A stretch of DNA of 64,000 nucleotides, from NCBI RefSeq assembly GCF_026626705.1, contig NZ_JAPNKC010000001.1:9194001-9258000 (forward strand), written 5' to 3'. Positions 41,907 to 51,577 of this stretch are shown in pieces (within the stretch, counting starts at the first letter, position 1; the number at the start of each line of letters is the position of its first letter). The stretch comes from Pyxidicoccus sp. MSG2 (lineage in GTDB: Bacteria; Myxococcota; Myxococcia; Myxococcales; Myxococcaceae). The notes beneath the pieces were generated by a model. That model searched no databases, was not told the origin of the DNA, and was given only the letters and a program-made list of their open reading frames with translations. Position numbers and translations under genes: made by a program.

Positions 41907-44536
41907 AATCCCTTCCTGTTGCCTTCCTCGAGGAAGAACTGGTCGGTGGACACCTGCCCCGGCGGTGGTGCCTCGGCGGTGGGCTGCGTGCCCTCCAGGA
42001 ACGGCTCCAGCCGGCCCGGGACGGAGTTGCCGGCCAGCAGGCCGCTGACGGGGTCGATGCGCACCTGTACCACGCCCGGCGGCACTTCGAACTCGCGAGA
42101 GGGCAGACCCTCGTGGGCCACCCGCATGAACTTGAGCCAGATGGGCAGCGCCGCGCGGCCACCCGTCTCGCTGCCGCCCAGCGGGGAGTTGTCGTCGAAG
42201 CCCACCCACGCACTGGCCACCCAGTCCGCAGTGTAGCCGGAGAACCAGGTGTCCTTGGACTCCTGCGTGGTGCCCGTCTTGCCGGCGGCGGGGCGGTTCA
42301 GTTCCGTCACCGCCCGGGCCGTGCCCTCCTCCACCACGCTGCGCATCAGCGACGTGGCGAGGTACGCCACCGCGGGGGGCAGCGTCTCCTCGAAGGCGGG
42401 CTGGTGCTCCTCCAGCGTCTTGCCCTTCCCGTCGCGCACGCGCAGCAGGAGCAGCGGCTCCGCGTAGCGGCCGTTGGCCTGGAGCGTCGCGTACGCGTTG
42501 ACGGCCTCCAGCATCGTGACTTCACCCGTGCCCAGCGCGAGCGTCAGGTTCTCCGGCAGCGTCGAGTGGATGCCCGCGCGGCGCGCGAAGTCGATGGCGG
42601 TGGCGGGCGTGAGCGCTTCGATGAGGCGCACCGACACCGTGTTCTTCGACTTGGTGAGCGCGGTGCGCAGCGTCATCGGCCCCTCGAACTGGCGGTCGTA
42701 GTTCTGCGGCTTCCACGTCTTGCCCGTGTACGGGTCGCGGATGGCCTCGGGCGCGTCGTTCACCTTGGACAGCGGCGTGTAGCGCCCGCTGCCCATGGCG
42801 GCCGCGTACAGGAAGGGCTTGAAGGACGAGCCCGGCTGCCGCTTCGCCTGCGTGGCGCGGTTGAAGGACGAGCGCTCCGCGTCATAGCCGCCCACCAGCG
42901 CCACCACGTTGCGGTTCGCCGGGTTGATGACCACGAGGCCGCCCTGCACGACGGGCACCTGGTCCAGCGCGGCCTCGACGAAGGCCGGGGCGGGCGGCGC
43001 CTTCAGCACGCGCACGTAGACGAGCTGTCCCTTGGTGAACACGTCGGCGATGCCCTTGGGCGCGCCCTTGCCCTTCTGGCGCGCCCACGTCGCGGTGGAG
43101 AAGGCCACCTCGGCGGTGCGGCCCACCAGGTCCACCTTCGCCACGTTGCGCTTCTCGTCCAGCTCGGTGACGTAGCCGGTGAGGCGCAGTCCCTCCTCCA
43201 GCGGCTTGAGGCGCACGGTGCGCGCCAGCAGTTCCTCCTCGGTGCGCGCGGCCTCCTCCTCGGGCGTCAGGTCCGGGAGCTGCTCCTCGGCGCCGTCCTC
43301 CTCCAACTCCGCCGTGCTGCCGACGGCCGCCTGTGGCGCCTTCGGCTCCTCCTTCTCCGCCTTGGCCAGCGGCGACAGGTCCGCCACGTAGCCCTGGTCC
43401 TTCTGCCGGCGCCCGGCCTCTTCGATGCGCGTGGCGACGAGCGCCCGGTAGCGCTCCCACTGCGCGTCCGTCAGCGTGCCTCGGGGACCCCGGTAGCCCT
43501 GGCGCCGGTCCACCGCCTCCAGGCCCTCGCGCACCGCCTGCTCGGCGGCGGTCTGCAGCTTCGGCACCATGGCGATGTCCACGCGCAGGCCGCCCTCCAT
43601 GACGGCCTTGTCGCCATATCGCTCGACGAGGGTGCGGCGAATCTCCTCCGAGTAGTACAGGCCCACCGGCTTCTGCTGCCGCGGCGCCAGGACGATGGGC
43701 TTCGCGATTTCCGCCTGCGCCACTTCCTTCGACGCCCAGCCGTTCTTCTCCATCTGCTGGAGCACGTACGTCTGGCGGCTCTTCGCCCGCGTCATGTTCG
43801 TCACCGGGTTGATGCGGTGGGGAATCTGCACGGTGCCCGCGAGCACGGCCGCCTCTCCGACGGCCAGGTCCTTCGCGTGCTTGCCGAAGTAGAAGAGCGC
43901 GGCCTCCTCCACGCCGTAGCGGCGCTGCCCGTAGTACGACTGGTTGATGTAGAGCCCGAGAATCTGGTCCTTGGTGAGTGCCTCCTCCACGCGCGGGGTG
44001 AGAATCCACTCGCGGGCCTTGCGCGTGAAGCTGCGCTCGGGCGTGAGCAGCAGGTTCTTCACCACCTGCTGCGTAATCGTGGACGCGCCGGACTTGCGGC
44101 TGCCGGGGATGAGGTTCTTGATGGCGGCGCGGGCGATGCCGAACGGGTCCAGGCCCTGGTGCTTGTAGAAGTCCGCGTCCTCGGCGGCGAGGAAGGCGTA
44201 GCGCACGTGCGGCGGCAGGTCCTCCACGCGTACCAGCGTGCGGCGCTCGTGGGCGAACTCCGCGCAGAGGCTTCCATCACCGCACGTCACCTTGGTCACC
44301 TGCGGCGGCTGGTAGTTGCGCAGCGCATCCACCGAGGGCAGGTCCTGGCTGTAATAGAAATAGCCGCCCACGCCCGCGAGCAGACCGAGCAGCAGCCCCA
44401 CCACGCCAAGGACGAGCAACCGCTTCGTCCACCGCCAGAGCCGGGCCCCGAACCCGGGACGCGCGGGAGTCGGAGGCGGCACGGCAGGGGGCGTGGAGGA
44501 TTCGGACGAAGTGGGCATCTCGGGAGCCGGAGTCAT
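41903..44536 (-). CDS. mrcA: penicillin-binding protein 1A
   Basis: A bifunctional peptidoglycan synthase of 877 aa. The cytoplasmic Pro-rich N-tail is followed by a membrane helix (~45-65) and a glycosyltransferase domain (FLAAEDADFYKHQGLD with catalytic Glu). Next come an OB-like/ODP insert with an acidic patch and the transpeptidase with SSFKPF (catalytic Ser), SKN and KTGTT. I chose the ATG at 44536; a GTG at 44560 would add eight residues. It is first of four tightly linked genes, with an overlap to the FG-GAP gene. Confidence 0.95.
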   Translation of the reverse strand: MTPAPEMPTSSESSTPPAVPPPTPARPGFGARLWRWTKRLLVLGVVGLLLGLLAGVGGYFYYSQDLPSVDALRNYQPPQVTKVTCGDGSLCAEFAHERRTLVRVEDLPPHVRYAFLAAEDADFYKHQGLDPFGIARAAIKNLIPGSRKSGASTITQQVVKNLLLTPERSFTRKAREWILTPRVEEALTKDQILGLYINQSYYGQRRYGVEEAALFYFGKHAKDLAVGEAAVLAGTVQIPHRINPVTNMTRAKSRQTYVLQQMEKNGWASKEVAQAEIAKPIVLAPRQQKPVGLYYSEEIRRTLVERYGDKAVMEGGLRVDIAMVPKLQTAAEQAVREGLEAVDRRQGYRGPRGTLTDAQWERYRALVATRIEEAGRRQKDQGYVADLSPLAKAEKEEPKAPQAAVGSTAELEEDGAEEQLPDLTPEEEAARTEEELLARTVRLKPLEEGLRLTGYVTELDEKRNVAKVDLVGRTAEVAFSTATWARQKGKGAPKGIADVFTKGQLVYVRVLKAPPAPAFVEAALDQVPVVQGGLVVINPANRNVVALVGGYDAERSSFNRATQAKRQPGSSFKPFLYAAAMGSGRYTPLSKVNDAPEAIRDPYTGKTWKPQNYDRQFEGPMTLRTALTKSKNTVSVRLIEALTPATAIDFARRAGIHSTLPENLTLALGTGEVTMLEAVNAYATLQANGRYAEPLLLLRVRDGKGKTLEEHQPAFEETLPPAVAYLATSLMRSVVEEGTARAVTELNRPAAGKTGTTQESKDTWFSGYTADWVASAWVGFDDNSPLGGSETGGRAALPIWLKFMRVAHEGLPSREFEVPPGVVQVRIDPVSGLLAGNSVPGRLEPFLEGTQPTAEAPPPGQVSTDQFFLEEGNRKGL

Positions 44537-44644
44537 GGCGCTTTCAGAAGGGGCCTGCACGTTAGACCGGGGGGAGAGGAACGGGAACCGGCCCGGAAGG
44601 TCGCCTGGAGACCGCCCCGGTAGCGGCCTCCAGGCGGGGAGGCG

Positions 44645-45718
44645 CTACGGCATGCCCGGCTCCGGCACCCCCTCGGGCCGGGGCGCGGGGGTCTCCCATT
44701 CTCCGGGCCGGGTGCCGTCCACGCGGGCCAGCCGATTCACGCGCTCCGCGTTGACGCGGGCCTGGACGTAGCGCGGGGACAGCCGGGTGGCGTTGGCGTA
44801 GGCCGCGCGGGCCTCTTCCACATGGCCCAGTCGCTCCTGGGCCACGCCGAGGTTGTTGTGGACGTAGGCCACGTGGGGGAGCAGGGAGGCGGCCTGGGCG
44901 AGCACGTTCGCCGCCTTCGCGTCCTCACCCGCGCGCAGGTAGGCGAAGCCCAGGTTGTTCAGCGCGTAGCCGTGCTCGGGCTCCAGGTGGACGGCCTGCT
45001 GGAAGCGGAGGATGGCGGCGGACAACTGCCCCGCGCCCAGGTGCGCCCGGCCGAGCACCTGGTACACCTCCGCGTCCTCCGGGCTGCGCAGCACGGCCTC
45101 CTCGCCCACCAGCACGGCCTCCGCGTGGCGGCCCAGCGACACCAGCAGTCGCGCCTGCTGCACCAGCGCGCCGGAGTCCTCGGGGAGCAGCCGGCCGAGC
45201 TGCTCGTAGGCCCGCACCGCCACCTCCGTCTGCCCGGTGAGGCGGGCGAGCCGCGCGGCCTGCGTCAGCGCGTCCGTGTCCGCCGGGTCGTCATGGAGGG
45301 CGCGCCGGCACTCGGTGAGGGCACCGGAGAGGTCTCCCAGTTCGCGCAGCGTGCGCGCCCGGGCCAGGTGGTCCACGCGCCGCCCGTGCGTGTGGGGCAG
45401 CGGCAGCAGCGCGTCCTCCGCGGGCGTGCGAGCCACCACCGGCTTCGTGTCCTCGGGTGCGGCCACGTCCGGCGTCATGTCCCCGGAAGGCGGTGCCACC
45501 ACGGGAGCGGCGCTGTTCCCCACGGGAGCCTCGTGCGGCCGCGCCTGCTGGACGACGGCCATCCACGGGCGCAGGGACGGAGGCAGGGGGATGTCGTCCC
45601 AGGCGGCGAGTCCGAGCGCGGCGAGGCAGGCGGGCAGCAGCGTCTTCTTCAGCGCGGCGGGCAGGGTGAAGGGGATGGGGGCTGCGGCCTTGCGCGTCCT
45701 GGCACTCGTGGGGCTCAT
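44645..45718 (-). CDS. TPR-repeat protein
   Basis: A 357-aa protein. A single N-terminal membrane segment (LLPACLAALGLAAW) follows a basic tail. A Pro-rich region follows, then at least six tetratricopeptide repeats (ARTLRELGDLSGALTECRRA, AYEQLGRLLPE, NNLGFAYLRAGEDAKAANVL, NNLGVAQERLGHVEEARAAY). It is likely a periplasmic scaffold. It precedes the PBP1A gene by 108 bases on the same strand and may be co-transcribed. Confidence 0.92.
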   Translation of the reverse strand: MSPTSARTRKAAAPIPFTLPAALKKTLLPACLAALGLAAWDDIPLPPSLRPWMAVVQQARPHEAPVGNSAAPVVAPPSGDMTPDVAAPEDTKPVVARTPAEDALLPLPHTHGRRVDHLARARTLRELGDLSGALTECRRALHDDPADTDALTQAARLARLTGQTEVAVRAYEQLGRLLPEDSGALVQQARLLVSLGRHAEAVLVGEEAVLRSPEDAEVYQVLGRAHLGAGQLSAAILRFQQAVHLEPEHGYALNNLGFAYLRAGEDAKAANVLAQAASLLPHVAYVHNNLGVAQERLGHVEEARAAYANATRLSPRYVQARVNAERVNRLARVDGTRPGEWETPAPRPEGVPEPGMP

Positions 45719-45916
45719 GGCGACGACACCTCGACTTCCGGCGGTGCGCCCGGGAAGGGCGCGTGCGGGAGCCGTGTGACGGGCTCCCACCCGGAGGGCA
45801 TTGCGACGCCCGTGCCAGGGCCCGTGCCCGGGGGGACGGCAAGGGGTGTGTCCCCCCGGCCACAGGGACGGGGAAAAGCGTGGCGGGGGCGCGGGTGTCA
45901 TGCGACGGTCCGCGCG

Positions 45917-46687
45917 ATGAAGATCGCCACCTGGAACGTGAACTCGGTGCGGGCCCGGCAGGAGCGCCTGCTCGAGTGGCTGAGGACCCGACAGCCGGAC
46001 ATCCTGTGCCTTCAGGAGCTGAAGTGCACGGAGGCCGACTTCCCCCTGGAGGCCGTGCGCGCGGTCGGCTACCACGCCGCCCTCCACGGGCAGAAGACCT
46101 ACAACGGCGTCGCCATCCTCTCGAAGGAGGAGCCCCGCGACGTGGTGAAGGGGCTGTCCGACGGCGTGGATGACACGCACGCGCGCCTCATCGCCGCGAC
46201 GGTGGGCGGCATCCGCGTGGTGAGCGCCTACGCGCCCAACGGGCAGTCGGTGGACTCGGAGCAGTACCACTACAAGCTCCAGTGGTACGAGCGGCTGCGC
46301 CGCTACCTGGATGCGCGCCACCAGCCGGGCGAGCCCCTGGTTCTGGGCGGCGACTGGAACGTGGCGCCCCGGGACATCGACACCTACGACCCGAAGGAGT
46401 GGGAAGGGCAGACGCTCTTCACGCAGAAGGAGAAGGACGCGCTCGCTCGGGTGTGTGACTTCGGGTTGAAGGACGCCTACCGCGAGCTCTACCCGGACGT
46501 GCAGAAGTTCTCGTGGTGGGACTACCGCATGCTGGCCTTCCCGAAGAACCGGGGCCTGCGCATCGACCACCTCTACGTGACGGCGCCGCTCATCCCGCGC
46601 CTGGCGCAGGTGGACGTGGACCGCGAGGAGCGCAAGGGGAAGCAGCCCTCCGACCACGCCCCGGTATGGCTGGAGCTGCGCGGATGA
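45917..46687 (+). CDS. xthA: exodeoxyribonuclease III
   Basis: A 256-aa AP endonuclease/3' exonuclease of base-excision repair. The metal/catalytic residues are visible: MKIATWNVNSVRAR, CLQELKCTE (Glu), SAYAPNGQ, LGGDWNVAPRDIDTYD (Asp/Asn), RIDHLYV, and PSDHAPVW (His). The length matches the family. The start is at 45917, 15 bases after an ATG in another frame; there is no strong ribosome-binding site. Confidence 0.97.
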   Translation: MKIATWNVNSVRARQERLLEWLRTRQPDILCLQELKCTEADFPLEAVRAVGYHAALHGQKTYNGVAILSKEEPRDVVKGLSDGVDDTHARLIAATVGGIRVVSAYAPNGQSVDSEQYHYKLQWYERLRRYLDARHQPGEPLVLGGDWNVAPRDIDTYDPKEWEGQTLFTQKEKDALARVCDFGLKDAYRELYPDVQKFSWWDYRMLAFPKNRGLRIDHLYVTAPLIPRLAQVDVDREERKGKQPSDHAPVWLELRG

Positions 46688-46805
46688 CCCGCGGCGCGCG
46701 GCCCTGTTCAAGCCCTGTGGAGGGCGCGTCCAGGTCGTGTGCAGGTGATGCTGGCACGCTCCGCGAGCAGGCGGGCGCCTGACTTTTCCAGAGGCTCCGG
46801 AGGCG

Positions 46806-48833
46806 GTGAAGCACGGCATGGATTCGAGCGGCCCGGACACTTCGCTGGAGCCCACGGCGGCCGCGTTCGCGGCCATGCTGGACGGCGTGGGGCATGGCGT
46901 CGTCGCGGTGGACCGCCAGTGGCGCCTGTCCTTCGTCAACGCCTGGATGGAGCGCATCCTCGGCCGCTCGCGCCAGCAGCTGCTGGGCCGCGAGCTGTGG
47001 ACGGAGTTCCCGAGCCTGCGGACCAGCTCCTTCGGTGACGTCTACCAGCGCGCCATGCGCGACGGTGTCGAGGTGGTGCACGAGGACTTCGTCGACACCT
47101 CCAATGCCTGGTTCGAGGCGCGCGCGTCGCCCTCGGCCACGGGGCTCATCCTCTTCATCCGGGACGTGACGGAGCGGCGCCGCGCCGCGCAGGACCTGAA
47201 GGACCGCGAGGACCGGCTGCGCGAGAGCGAAGCGCGCTTCCGCAACATGGCGGACAACGCGCCGGTCATGCTGTGGATGACCGATGAGACGGGCGCCTGC
47301 ATCTGGCTCAACCGCCAGTGGTACGACTTCACCGGCCAGACGGAGGAGCAGGCCCGGGGACTCGGGTGGCTGGAGGCCGTCCACCCCGAGGACCGCGTGC
47401 GGGCGGGCGACATCTTCCTCGCGTCGAACGCGGGCCGGACCGCGTTCCGCCTGGAGTATCGGATTCGCTCGCGCCACGGCGAGTACCGCTGGGCCATCGA
47501 CTCCGCGAGCCCCCGGCTGGACAGCTCCGGCGAGTTCCTCGGCTACATCGGCTCCGTCATCGACATCCACGAGCTCAAGCGCGGCGAGGAGCGCCTCGCC
47601 TTCGTGTCCGAGGCGAGCCGCGTGCTGTCCGAGTCGCTCGACTACGAGGCCACGCTGTCGCGCACCACGGAGCTCGCCGTGCCCGCCCTCGGCGACTGGT
47701 GCATGGTCGACATCCTCCAGGAGGGTGGTGGCATCAAGCGGGTGAAGGTCGTCTGTGCGGACCCCGCGCTGGAGCCGCAGGTCCGCGAGACGGTGAACTT
47801 TCCGCCCGTCGTCTCGGGCGGGGCCTCGCACCTGCCCAGCCAGGCCCTGCGTGAAGGCCGGGCCCTGCTCGTCGAGGACGCGGGCGACGCGTACAAGCAG
47901 CAGGCGGCCTACAGCCCGGAGCACCTGGCGCACATGCGGGCCATCGGCTTCCAGTCGGTGATGTCCGTGCCGCTGGTGGCGCGGGGCCGGAGGCTGGGTG
48001 TCATCACCTTCCTGGCCATCCATCCCGGCCGGCGCTTCACGCAGTCGGATTTGGAGACGGCCGAGGAACTGGCCCGCCGCGCCGCCCTCGCGGTGGACAA
48101 CGGCCGGCTGTACCACGAGGCGCAGCAGGCCGTGCGCGTGCGCGAGGAGTTCCTCCAGGTGGCCAGCCACGAGCTGAAGACGCCCCTCACGCCGCTGTCC
48201 CTCAAGCTCCAGATGCTGGCCCGCTCCGCGGACTCCCTCCCCCGAGAGCGCTTCCCCCGGCTGTCCAGCGACCTGGAGATGATGCGGCAGCAGGTGCACC
48301 GCCTGTCGTCGCTGATGGACGAGTTGCTGGACATCTCGCGCATCAACTCCGGGCGATTCTCGCTGACGCTGGAGGTGGTGGACCTCTGCGCGTTGGTGCG
48401 CGACTCGGCGTCCCGCTTCGAGCCGGAGGTGCACCGCCTGGGCGGCCGGCTGGTGGTGGACGTCCCGGAGCCGCTGGTGGGCGTGTGGGACCGGCAGCGG
48501 CTGGAGCAGGTGATGACGAACCTGTTGTCCAACGCGCTCAAGTACGGCGGAGGGCGGCCCGTCCGGGTGCGCGTGTGGGGCGAGGGCAACACGGCCTGCC
48601 TGGAGGTCCGGGACGAGGGCATCGGCATCGCTCCAGAGGCGCTGCCGCGCATCTTCGAGAAGTTCGAGCGCGCGGTGAGCGACAGGCACTACGGCGGCCT
48701 GGGCCTGGGGCTCTACATCACCCGGCAGATTGTCGAAGCGCTGGGCGGCACCATCCGTGCGGAGAGCGAGCTGGCCCGGGGCTCGGCCTTCACCGTGAAG
48801 CTGCCGCTGATGCCGCCCGCCTCGGCCTCCTGA
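46806..48833 (+). CDS. PAS-PAS-GAF histidine kinase
   Basis: A 675-aa soluble kinase. The first PAS (~20-115: LDGVGHGVVAVDRQWRLSFV), second PAS with PAC (~140-255: APVMLWMTDETGACIWLN), GAF (~275-435: PALGDWCMVDIL) and HisKA are followed by an ATPase domain. The H box is ASHELKTPLTPL; N box NLLSNALKYGG; G1 DEGIGIAP; G2 GLGLGLYI. There is no membrane segment, so it senses an internal signal. The start could be GTG 46806 or ATG 46818. No response regulator is adjacent. Confidence 0.94.
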   Translation: MKHGMDSSGPDTSLEPTAAAFAAMLDGVGHGVVAVDRQWRLSFVNAWMERILGRSRQQLLGRELWTEFPSLRTSSFGDVYQRAMRDGVEVVHEDFVDTSNAWFEARASPSATGLILFIRDVTERRRAAQDLKDREDRLRESEARFRNMADNAPVMLWMTDETGACIWLNRQWYDFTGQTEEQARGLGWLEAVHPEDRVRAGDIFLASNAGRTAFRLEYRIRSRHGEYRWAIDSASPRLDSSGEFLGYIGSVIDIHELKRGEERLAFVSEASRVLSESLDYEATLSRTTELAVPALGDWCMVDILQEGGGIKRVKVVCADPALEPQVRETVNFPPVVSGGASHLPSQALREGRALLVEDAGDAYKQQAAYSPEHLAHMRAIGFQSVMSVPLVARGRRLGVITFLAIHPGRRFTQSDLETAEELARRAALAVDNGRLYHEAQQAVRVREEFLQVASHELKTPLTPLSLKLQMLARSADSLPRERFPRLSSDLEMMRQQVHRLSSLMDELLDISRINSGRFSLTLEVVDLCALVRDSASRFEPEVHRLGGRLVVDVPEPLVGVWDRQRLEQVMTNLLSNALKYGGGRPVRVRVWGEGNTACLEVRDEGIGIAPEALPRIFEKFERAVSDRHYGGLGLGLYITRQIVEALGGTIRAESELARGSAFTVKLPLMPPASAS

Positions 48834-48925
48834 AGGCCCGGCTACTGGGATGCGTCAGCGGCACACCCCCGGCGCTCGGCGCGTGGCGGCACGGCGCGGG
48901 ACGTTGGCGTAGATTCCGCGGCCTC

Positions 48926-50098
48926 ATGGCCCTGACCCGACTCGACTGTACGAAGTGCGACCGGACGTACGCGCCGGGCGCCGTGCTGAACCTGTGCACC
49001 GCGTGCAACGCGCCGCTGTTCGCGCGCTACGACCTTGAGCGCGCGGCGAAGACGCTGCGGCCGGAGGCACTGGCCACGCGTGAGCGCTCCATGTGGCGCT
49101 ACCACGAGGTGATGCCGGTGGAGGACCCGGCGCAGCGGCTGAGCCTGGGCGAGGGCTGGACGCCGCTGCTGCAGGCGCCCCGGCTGGGCGCGAAGCTGGG
49201 GATGAAGCGCGTCTGGGTGAAGGACGAGGGCGGCAACCCGACGGGCTCGTTCAAGGCGCGCGGGCTGTCGGCGGCCGTCACCATGGCGAAGGTGCTGGGG
49301 GCCAAGGCGGTGTGCCTGCCGTCGGCGGGCAACGCGGGCAGCGCCCTGGCGGCCTATGCGGCGCGCGGCGGGCTGGAGGCGCACGTCTTCGTGCCGAAGG
49401 ACATCGCCAGCCTGTTCCTCATGGAGACGCGCGCGTACGGCGCACACGTGGAGACGGTGGAGGGGCTGATTACCGACGCGGGCCGCATCTGCGCGGGGCT
49501 GGCGAAGGAGCACGGCTGGTACGAGTGCGCCACGCTGAAGGAGCCCTACCGCGTGGAGGGCAAGAAGACGATGGGCTACGAAATCGCGGAGCAGCTCGGG
49601 TGGACGCTGCCGGACGTCATCCTCTACCCGACGGGCGGCGGCACCGGCCTCATCGGCATGTGGAAGGCCTTTGAAGAGATGGAGGCCATGGGCCTCATCG
49701 GCTCGAAGCGGCCGCGCATGGTGGCGGTGCAGGCGGAGGGCTGCGCGCCGATTGTGAAAGCGCATGTCGAGGGCAAGCCGGACGCGCCGATGTGGCAGGG
49801 CGCGACGACGCACGCGCACGGCCTGCGGGTGCCCAAGGCGCTGGGCGACTTCCTCATCCTCCGTGCGGTGAAGGAGAGTGGCGGCACGGCGGTGGCGGTG
49901 ACGGAGGCGGAAATCATCCAGGGCGTGAAGGACATCTCCGCCGCGGAAGGACTCTTCGTCGCGCCCGAGGGCGGCGCCTGCGTGGCGGCGCTGCGCAAGC
50001 TCCAGGCCGCGGGACAGGTGACGCCCGACGAGTCCGTGGTGGTGTTCAACACGGGCACGGGCTTCAAGTACGTGGAGAACATGGCCCCGCTCTGGTGA
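48926..50098 (+). CDS. thrC: threonine synthase-like PLP enzyme
   Basis: A 390-aa fold-type II PLP enzyme. The N-terminal zinc ribbon is CTKCDRTYAPG...LCTACNAP. The PLP Lys is in NPTGSFKARG, and the cofactor loop in SAGNAGSALAAYA. PTGGGTGLIGMW binds phosphate. It makes threonine from O-phosphohomoserine; a threonine dehydratase-like role cannot be excluded. TAGATT lies 10 bases before the ATG, with no ribosome-binding site. Confidence 0.92.
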   Translation: MALTRLDCTKCDRTYAPGAVLNLCTACNAPLFARYDLERAAKTLRPEALATRERSMWRYHEVMPVEDPAQRLSLGEGWTPLLQAPRLGAKLGMKRVWVKDEGGNPTGSFKARGLSAAVTMAKVLGAKAVCLPSAGNAGSALAAYAARGGLEAHVFVPKDIASLFLMETRAYGAHVETVEGLITDAGRICAGLAKEHGWYECATLKEPYRVEGKKTMGYEIAEQLGWTLPDVILYPTGGGTGLIGMWKAFEEMEAMGLIGSKRPRMVAVQAEGCAPIVKAHVEGKPDAPMWQGATTHAHGLRVPKALGDFLILRAVKESGGTAVAVTEAEIIQGVKDISAAEGLFVAPEGGACVAALRKLQAAGQVTPDESVVVFNTGTGFKYVENMAPLW

Positions 50099-50123
50099 CG
50101 CGGGGCCGTGCCGCCGGAGCGTG

Positions 50124-51437
50124 CTACTGGGTGAGGTAGAAGATGCCGAGGCACATCTCGTCGTCGGTGCCCTCACCCCACTCGCGGTCGGTGGCGCCGG
50201 GGGCGCTGTTGTCCCAGTGGCACTCCACGTTCAGCTTGTCTCCGTTCCACAGCTGCACGGGCTTCTGGAGGGCGTAGGTGCCCTGCCAGTGGAAGTCCCA
50301 GTGGGGGATTTCCAGGAGGCACTCGCGGGCGCCGGACTGGCGCTGGATTTCCGCGCGGGCGTGGGTGCCCCGGGTGTGCATGTGGAGTGCGGCCGAGTGG
50401 ATGGTGACGGGGACGTTGTTCTGGAGGACGCCCCCGGTGGTGAAGCCCAGGAAGGGCGTGAGCTCCATGGACCACAGGTGCTTCGTGTCGGCGTTGCCTG
50501 CGGGGATGCGCATGGGCGTGGTGCCATTCACCCAGGAGGGGTTGGACCAGGGCTGGACGTAGGCGACCTTGTTCACGGTGTCGTCGACCTTGAAGGCGAC
50601 GGCGGAGCGGTCGGCGGCGGCGGGCTGGCCGTGGTCGTTGTAGTGGACCTGGAGGACGACCTTGGAGCCGGGTTCGATTCGCAGGCCGGTGCCGGCGGGG
50701 AAGTCCTGGCCGAGGCTGCCGGGGGCCCAGCCGCCGAGCCACGTGGCGCGGGTGGCGTCCGGCCCGCCGGGGCCACCGAAGCAGGTGTAGCCGGGGCCCG
50801 GGGAGGCGGCGTCGCGCGCCTCATAGCCCTTCACCTCGGAAGGCGTCGCGAGGTAGGCGATGACGTGGTGGACGGTGGCGCGGTTGCCCGGGTCGGCGCG
50901 GAAGCCGGTGATGTAGCGCGTGCGCGTCTCCGGCCAGTCGATGAGGAAGCAGCGGTAGTCATCCGGGGACTGGGTGGGGAGGTAGGGCTCCGGCATCTTC
51001 AGGACGACGTCCGCGCGGGACAGGCCGCCGGTGGGGGGCGTGATGGCGGTGGCGTTGGCGGGGTCGCCTTCGGCGGCGCCCTCGTCGACCCAGCGCGTGA
51101 GCAGGGCCTGCTGCGCTTCGTCGAGCGAGCGCTCATGCGCGTACGTGTTGCACTCGGACGACGGGGGCCAGGGCGGCATGGTGCCGGCCTGGACGGCGGC
51201 CTTGAGGACGTCGCGGTGGGCGAAGACGTCGGCGTATGTCTGCAGGGGGAAGGGGCCGATGCCGCCCTCGGTGTGGCAGTTGGCGCACTTCGCCTGCACC
51301 AGGGGCGCGACGTCCTTGTGCCAGGTGGCCGGGGGCACGGGCTCGGTGGGCGTGGGGGTCGGGTCGTCGCCGCTGCACGCGGTGAGGACGGCGAGGAGCG
51401 CGCCCGGGAGCAGGCGGAGGAGGGAAGGGCGGGGCAT
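50124..51437 (-). CDS. haem c plus Cu type II monooxygenase-like lipoprotein
   Basis: A 437-aa exported lipoprotein (GALLAVLTACSGD). Residues ~30-135 carry a c-type haem site CANCH in the APLVQAKCANCHTEGGIGPF context, with PPWPPSSECNTY. Residues ~150-437 resemble the copper type II ascorbate-dependent monooxygenase fold (VHHVIAYL, LHMHTRG, KLNVECHWDN). Both domains together are known in myxobacteria and planctomycetes; the substrate is unknown. It is convergent with threonine synthase. Confidence 0.9.
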   Translation of the reverse strand: MPRPSLLRLLPGALLAVLTACSGDDPTPTPTEPVPPATWHKDVAPLVQAKCANCHTEGGIGPFPLQTYADVFAHRDVLKAAVQAGTMPPWPPSSECNTYAHERSLDEAQQALLTRWVDEGAAEGDPANATAITPPTGGLSRADVVLKMPEPYLPTQSPDDYRCFLIDWPETRTRYITGFRADPGNRATVHHVIAYLATPSEVKGYEARDAASPGPGYTCFGGPGGPDATRATWLGGWAPGSLGQDFPAGTGLRIEPGSKVVLQVHYNDHGQPAAADRSAVAFKVDDTVNKVAYVQPWSNPSWVNGTTPMRIPAGNADTKHLWSMELTPFLGFTTGGVLQNNVPVTIHSAALHMHTRGTHARAEIQRQSGARECLLEIPHWDFHWQGTYALQKPVQLWNGDKLNVECHWDNSAPGATDREWGEGTDDEMCLGIFYLTQ

Positions 51438-51577
51438 GGAGACCTCGAGGACGCGGAGCCCGGGACACAGGCCCCCGCATCATGCCTCAACACGGCTCCC
51501 CGGTTCAGGTTGCGGGCCTTATCCCGCGTCCGCTCATCTTGGGTACAACTTGGGTACGAAGGTGGGGACGGCAGGGG

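Noticed and set aside
42113..44623. 836-codon plus-strand frame opposite PBP1A
   Set aside because: It is an antisense artefact of GC bias; PBP1A has complete catalytic motifs.
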